DNA of 16,613 nucleotides from Bacteroidetes bacterium UBA2322 (GTDB taxonomy: Bacteria > Bacteroidota > Bacteroidia > Chitinophagales > UBA2359), in contig DDVC01000074.1 in assembly GCA_002345145.1 (NCBI GenBank), forward strand, positions 1 through 16,613, given 5' to 3'. The notes beneath the pieces were generated by a model. It was not told where the DNA came from, searched no databases, and worked only from the letters and a program-made list of their open reading frames with translations. The translations under genes and the position numbers were made by a program. Shown piece by piece: positions 14,266-16,613 of this stretch. The stretch's first letter is position 1; every line of letters starts with the position of its first letter.

Positions 14266-16613
14266 ATGAGCCTACAAACATTTATCCGTTCAAAAACGCC
14301 CTTACAGTGGTTAGTATTAGCAGGCAAAACCTTTGTTTTTACTCTTAGCTTAGTTATTATTATTGGTTTAGGGTTTTACTACTCTGTATTATACGGCGCA
14401 TTTGGCGAAATACCCTCCGAAGATGACCTGCGCAATATCCAAAATGCCGTAGCCACTGAGGTTTATAGCGCCGATGGGGTATTATTAGGAAAATACTATT
14501 TAGAAAACCGAACCATTGTTAAGTATTTAGACATATCACCATCGGTTATTAACGCACTCATTGCTACCGAAGACGCCCGATTTTTTAGGCACGAAGGGGT
14601 AGATACCCGAAGCATGGCAAGGGTTTTGGTAAAATCTATCTTACTGGGCGACGACAGCGCCGGCGGCGGCAGTACCATTAGCCAACAGTTGATAAAAAAC
14701 CTGTTTCCGCGCCAAAACTACGGCAAATTGAGCATGCCGGTAAACAAAACCCGCGAAGCCATTATTGCCAACCGTTTAGAAAACATTTACAATAAAAACG
14801 ACATACTCACCCTTTACCTAAACACCGTTCCGTTTGGCGAAGACGTGTTTGGCATTGATGCTGCATCGCGCCGTTTTTTCAGTAAACCGCCCATACGTTT
14901 AGAACCCGAGCAAGCCGCTACCCTTGTAGGTATGCTTAAAGCCCCTACCACCTACAACCCCCGCCGTAATCCCGAAAAATCAGTGGGCAGACGAAATGTG
15001 GTGTTAGACCAAATGGCAAAATACAACTACCTCTCTAAAACAAAAACCGATGAACTAAAAAAGAAACCGCTGGGATTGGAATACAACCGCGAATCGGCAA
15101 GCGACGGGCTGGCGCCACATTTCAGAGAACACCTCCGCATGGAGCTGCGCGAGTGGTGCAAAACACAGCGCAAACCCGATGGTAAACCCTACAATCTTTA
15201 TACAGACGGGCTTAAAGTTTATACTACCCTTGACTCCCGAATGCAAAAAATAGCCGAAACATCAGTAAATAAAAATATGGCTTCGCTCCAAAAATCGTTT
15301 AACGACCATTGGAAAGGCAAAAAACCATGGGGAACTAATCAGGAATTTATAAAACAGGCAAAATTGCAATCTGCCCGATACCAATCTTTAAAAGCACAAG
15401 GTAAAATGGAGTCAGAAATAGACCGAATTTTTAAAATGCCGGTTCCGATGCGTTTGTTTGAGTGGGAAAAAGAAAAACCCGGCATATTAGAAAAAACCAT
15501 GTCGCCATTAGATTCTATCATGTACTACCAAATGTTTCTAAACACCGGTTTTATGGTTATGGAGGCGGCATCGGGTCAGGTAAAAGCATGGGTAGGCAGT
15601 ATTAGCCATCGCCATTTTCAGTACGACCACACCAAAGCCAACAGACAAGTGGGTTCTACCTTTAAACCAATAGTATATGCCGCTGCCATAGAAAACAACA
15701 CAAGTCCATGCACCTATTTTGCCAACGAACTGCGCACCTATTCAGACTACCAAAACTGGATGCCCCAAAACTCCGATGATGTGTATGGCGGCTATTACTC
15801 TATGATGGGGGCGCTAACCAAATCGGTCAATACCATTTCGGTACAAATCATTATGGATACCGGCGTAGAAAAGGTAATAAACATGGCAAAAGCAGGCGGC
15901 GTTACCGGCATCATACCCGCAATGCCCTCCATAGCCTTAGGCACGCCCGATATATCTTTGCAGGAAATGATTATGCTATACAGCAGCTTTGTAAACAAAG
16001 GTTACAGCAGCAAACCCATATACCTTACCAAAATAACCGACCGCAACGGGCGCATTTTGCAGGCATTTCCCGGAAGTGGCGAAAAAAGCAGGGTGATGTC
16101 GGCAGAAACAGCAGGCATTATGGTAGAACTACTCAAAAACGTGGTAGAAGACGGAACCGCCCGCCGTATAAAAACCAAATACAACATTACCGCCGATGTA
16201 GCAGGTAAAACCGGCACCACCCAAGCCCAAACCGACGGCTGGTTTATGGGTTTTACCCCCAAATACGTAGCCGGCGCATGGGTGGGCGGAGCTAATAGGC
16301 TTATCCGGTTCAACAGTCTTTCGCTGGGGCAAGGCGCCAATACAGCCCTTCCTATTTGGGCAGAATTTTTTAGCCAATTGTATGCCTCTAAAGATTTTAA
16401 AAACCTAAGCTACGACCGGTTTACACCCCTGCCCGATTACCTGAGCTCCTTGCTCAATTGCCCGCCTTATGTGGCTACCTACGAGGAAATTCCTTTTCCA
16501 CAAACCGATGACGTAGCCGAGGAGCAACAACCCGATTATTACGACAATACCACCCAAGACAACCCTGTTTTTCAGCCCCGAAAACCGCTTACTCCCTGCC
16601 ATCACCCGTCTCG
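14266..16613 (+). CDS. Penicillin-binding protein 1A, class A (C-terminal end cut off)
   Basis: This bifunctional cell-wall synthase polymerises lipid II into glycan strands and crosslinks the peptides, anchored in the inner membrane. The visible 782 codons start at the ATG at 14266. They include a membrane anchor (about 15-43), then the GT51 transglycosylase with TEDARFFRHEG (Glu102 catalytic), GGGSTISQQLIKN (133-145), KTREAIIANRLE (161-172) and NDILTLYLNTVPFG (178-191). The transpeptidase has the active-site Ser464 in GSTFK (463-467), SVN (520-522) and KTG (648-650), so all three penicillin-binding motifs are intact. About 90 lysine-rich residues (330-420) lie between the two domains. The end visible here is acidic and proline-rich and runs off the right edge without a stop codon. 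The assignment is firm; the paralogue name is by length and domain order only. Confidence 0.95.
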   Translation, partial: MSLQTFIRSKTPLQWLVLAGKTFVFTLSLVIIIGLGFYYSVLYGAFGEIPSEDDLRNIQNAVATEVYSADGVLLGKYYLENRTIVKYLDISPSVINALIATEDARFFRHEGVDTRSMARVLVKSILLGDDSAGGGSTISQQLIKNLFPRQNYGKLSMPVNKTREAIIANRLENIYNKNDILTLYLNTVPFGEDVFGIDAASRRFFSKPPIRLEPEQAATLVGMLKAPTTYNPRRNPEKSVGRRNVVLDQMAKYNYLSKTKTDELKKKPLGLEYNRESASDGLAPHFREHLRMELREWCKTQRKPDGKPYNLYTDGLKVYTTLDSRMQKIAETSVNKNMASLQKSFNDHWKGKKPWGTNQEFIKQAKLQSARYQSLKAQGKMESEIDRIFKMPVPMRLFEWEKEKPGILEKTMSPLDSIMYYQMFLNTGFMVMEAASGQVKAWVGSISHRHFQYDHTKANRQVGSTFKPIVYAAAIENNTSPCTYFANELRTYSDYQNWMPQNSDDVYGGYYSMMGALTKSVNTISVQIIMDTGVEKVINMAKAGGVTGIIPAMPSIALGTPDISLQEMIMLYSSFVNKGYSSKPIYLTKITDRNGRILQAFPGSGEKSRVMSAETAGIMVELLKNVVEDGTARRIKTKYNITADVAGKTGTTQAQTDGWFMGFTPKYVAGAWVGGANRLIRFNSLSLGQGANTALPIWAEFFSQLYASKDFKNLSYDRFTPLPDYLSSLLNCPPYVATYEEIPFPQTDDVAEEQQPDYYDNTTQDNPVFQPRKPLTPCHHPS

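Overview
The window comes from the chromosome of a member of the phylum Bacteroidota. Three things show this: a secreted hydrolase ends in a type IX secretion (T9SS) sorting domain, several genes sit behind the Bacteroidota -7 promoter box TAnnTTTG, and a DUF4271 membrane protein lies directly upstream of hemD. A genus cannot be read from the sequence; the codon use and gene set would fit a Saprospirales/Chitinophagales/Sphingobacteriales-type organism, but that is inference. No rRNA, tRNA, CRISPR array or transposase gene was seen.

Layout. (1) 1-1291, minus strand: the first 58 codons of hemD (uroporphyrinogen-III synthase, cut by the left edge), preceded by a DUF4271 membrane protein with its own promoter. 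(2) 1388-2028: a gene-free block packed with nine short hairpins, GGTGC-GCT-GCACC or GGGGC-GCT-GCCCC, arranged as a 141-bp tandem repeat with alternating 51- and 90-bp spacing. Two copies of a longer leader flank the tandem part. (3) 2053-3807, minus: an FAD-dependent oxidoreductase (TTG start) downstream of a Crp/Fnr-family regulator that has a near-perfect promoter. (4) 4368-7253, minus: a large CocE/X-Pro-dipeptidyl-peptidase-like serine hydrolase exported through T9SS, with a terminator hairpin behind it. Divergent from it, 7483-10578, plus: an M1-family zinc aminopeptidase with a barrel-like C-terminal half, then a small secreted protein of unknown function (10676-11284).

(5) 11285-14265 is the accessory part. 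A long non-coding stretch contains an exact 21-bp minisatellite (11 palindromic units) and then a G/T-rich tract. Next comes a compact type II restriction-modification system: a beta-class SPPY DNA methyltransferase on plus (12240-13034), facing a C-R operon on minus. The operon consists of an XRE-family controller protein (13850-13635) overlapping by 10 nt a putative endonuclease of the endonuclease VII (HNH, beta-beta-alpha-metal) fold (13644-13060). These genes look more A/T-rich than their neighbours and are probably acquired. The logic is the usual one: the methyltransferase is expressed from its own promoter and protects the DNA, while the controller delays or tunes nuclease expression through the shared, translationally coupled C-R transcript. 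A 15-bp-stem palindrome lies between the divergent controller and the next gene. (6) 14266-end, plus: the first 782 codons of a class A penicillin-binding protein (PBP1A type), cut by the right edge.

The items most worth attention are the covarying hairpin array, the endonuclease-VII-type restriction system with its controller, and the palindromic 21-bp minisatellite beside it.
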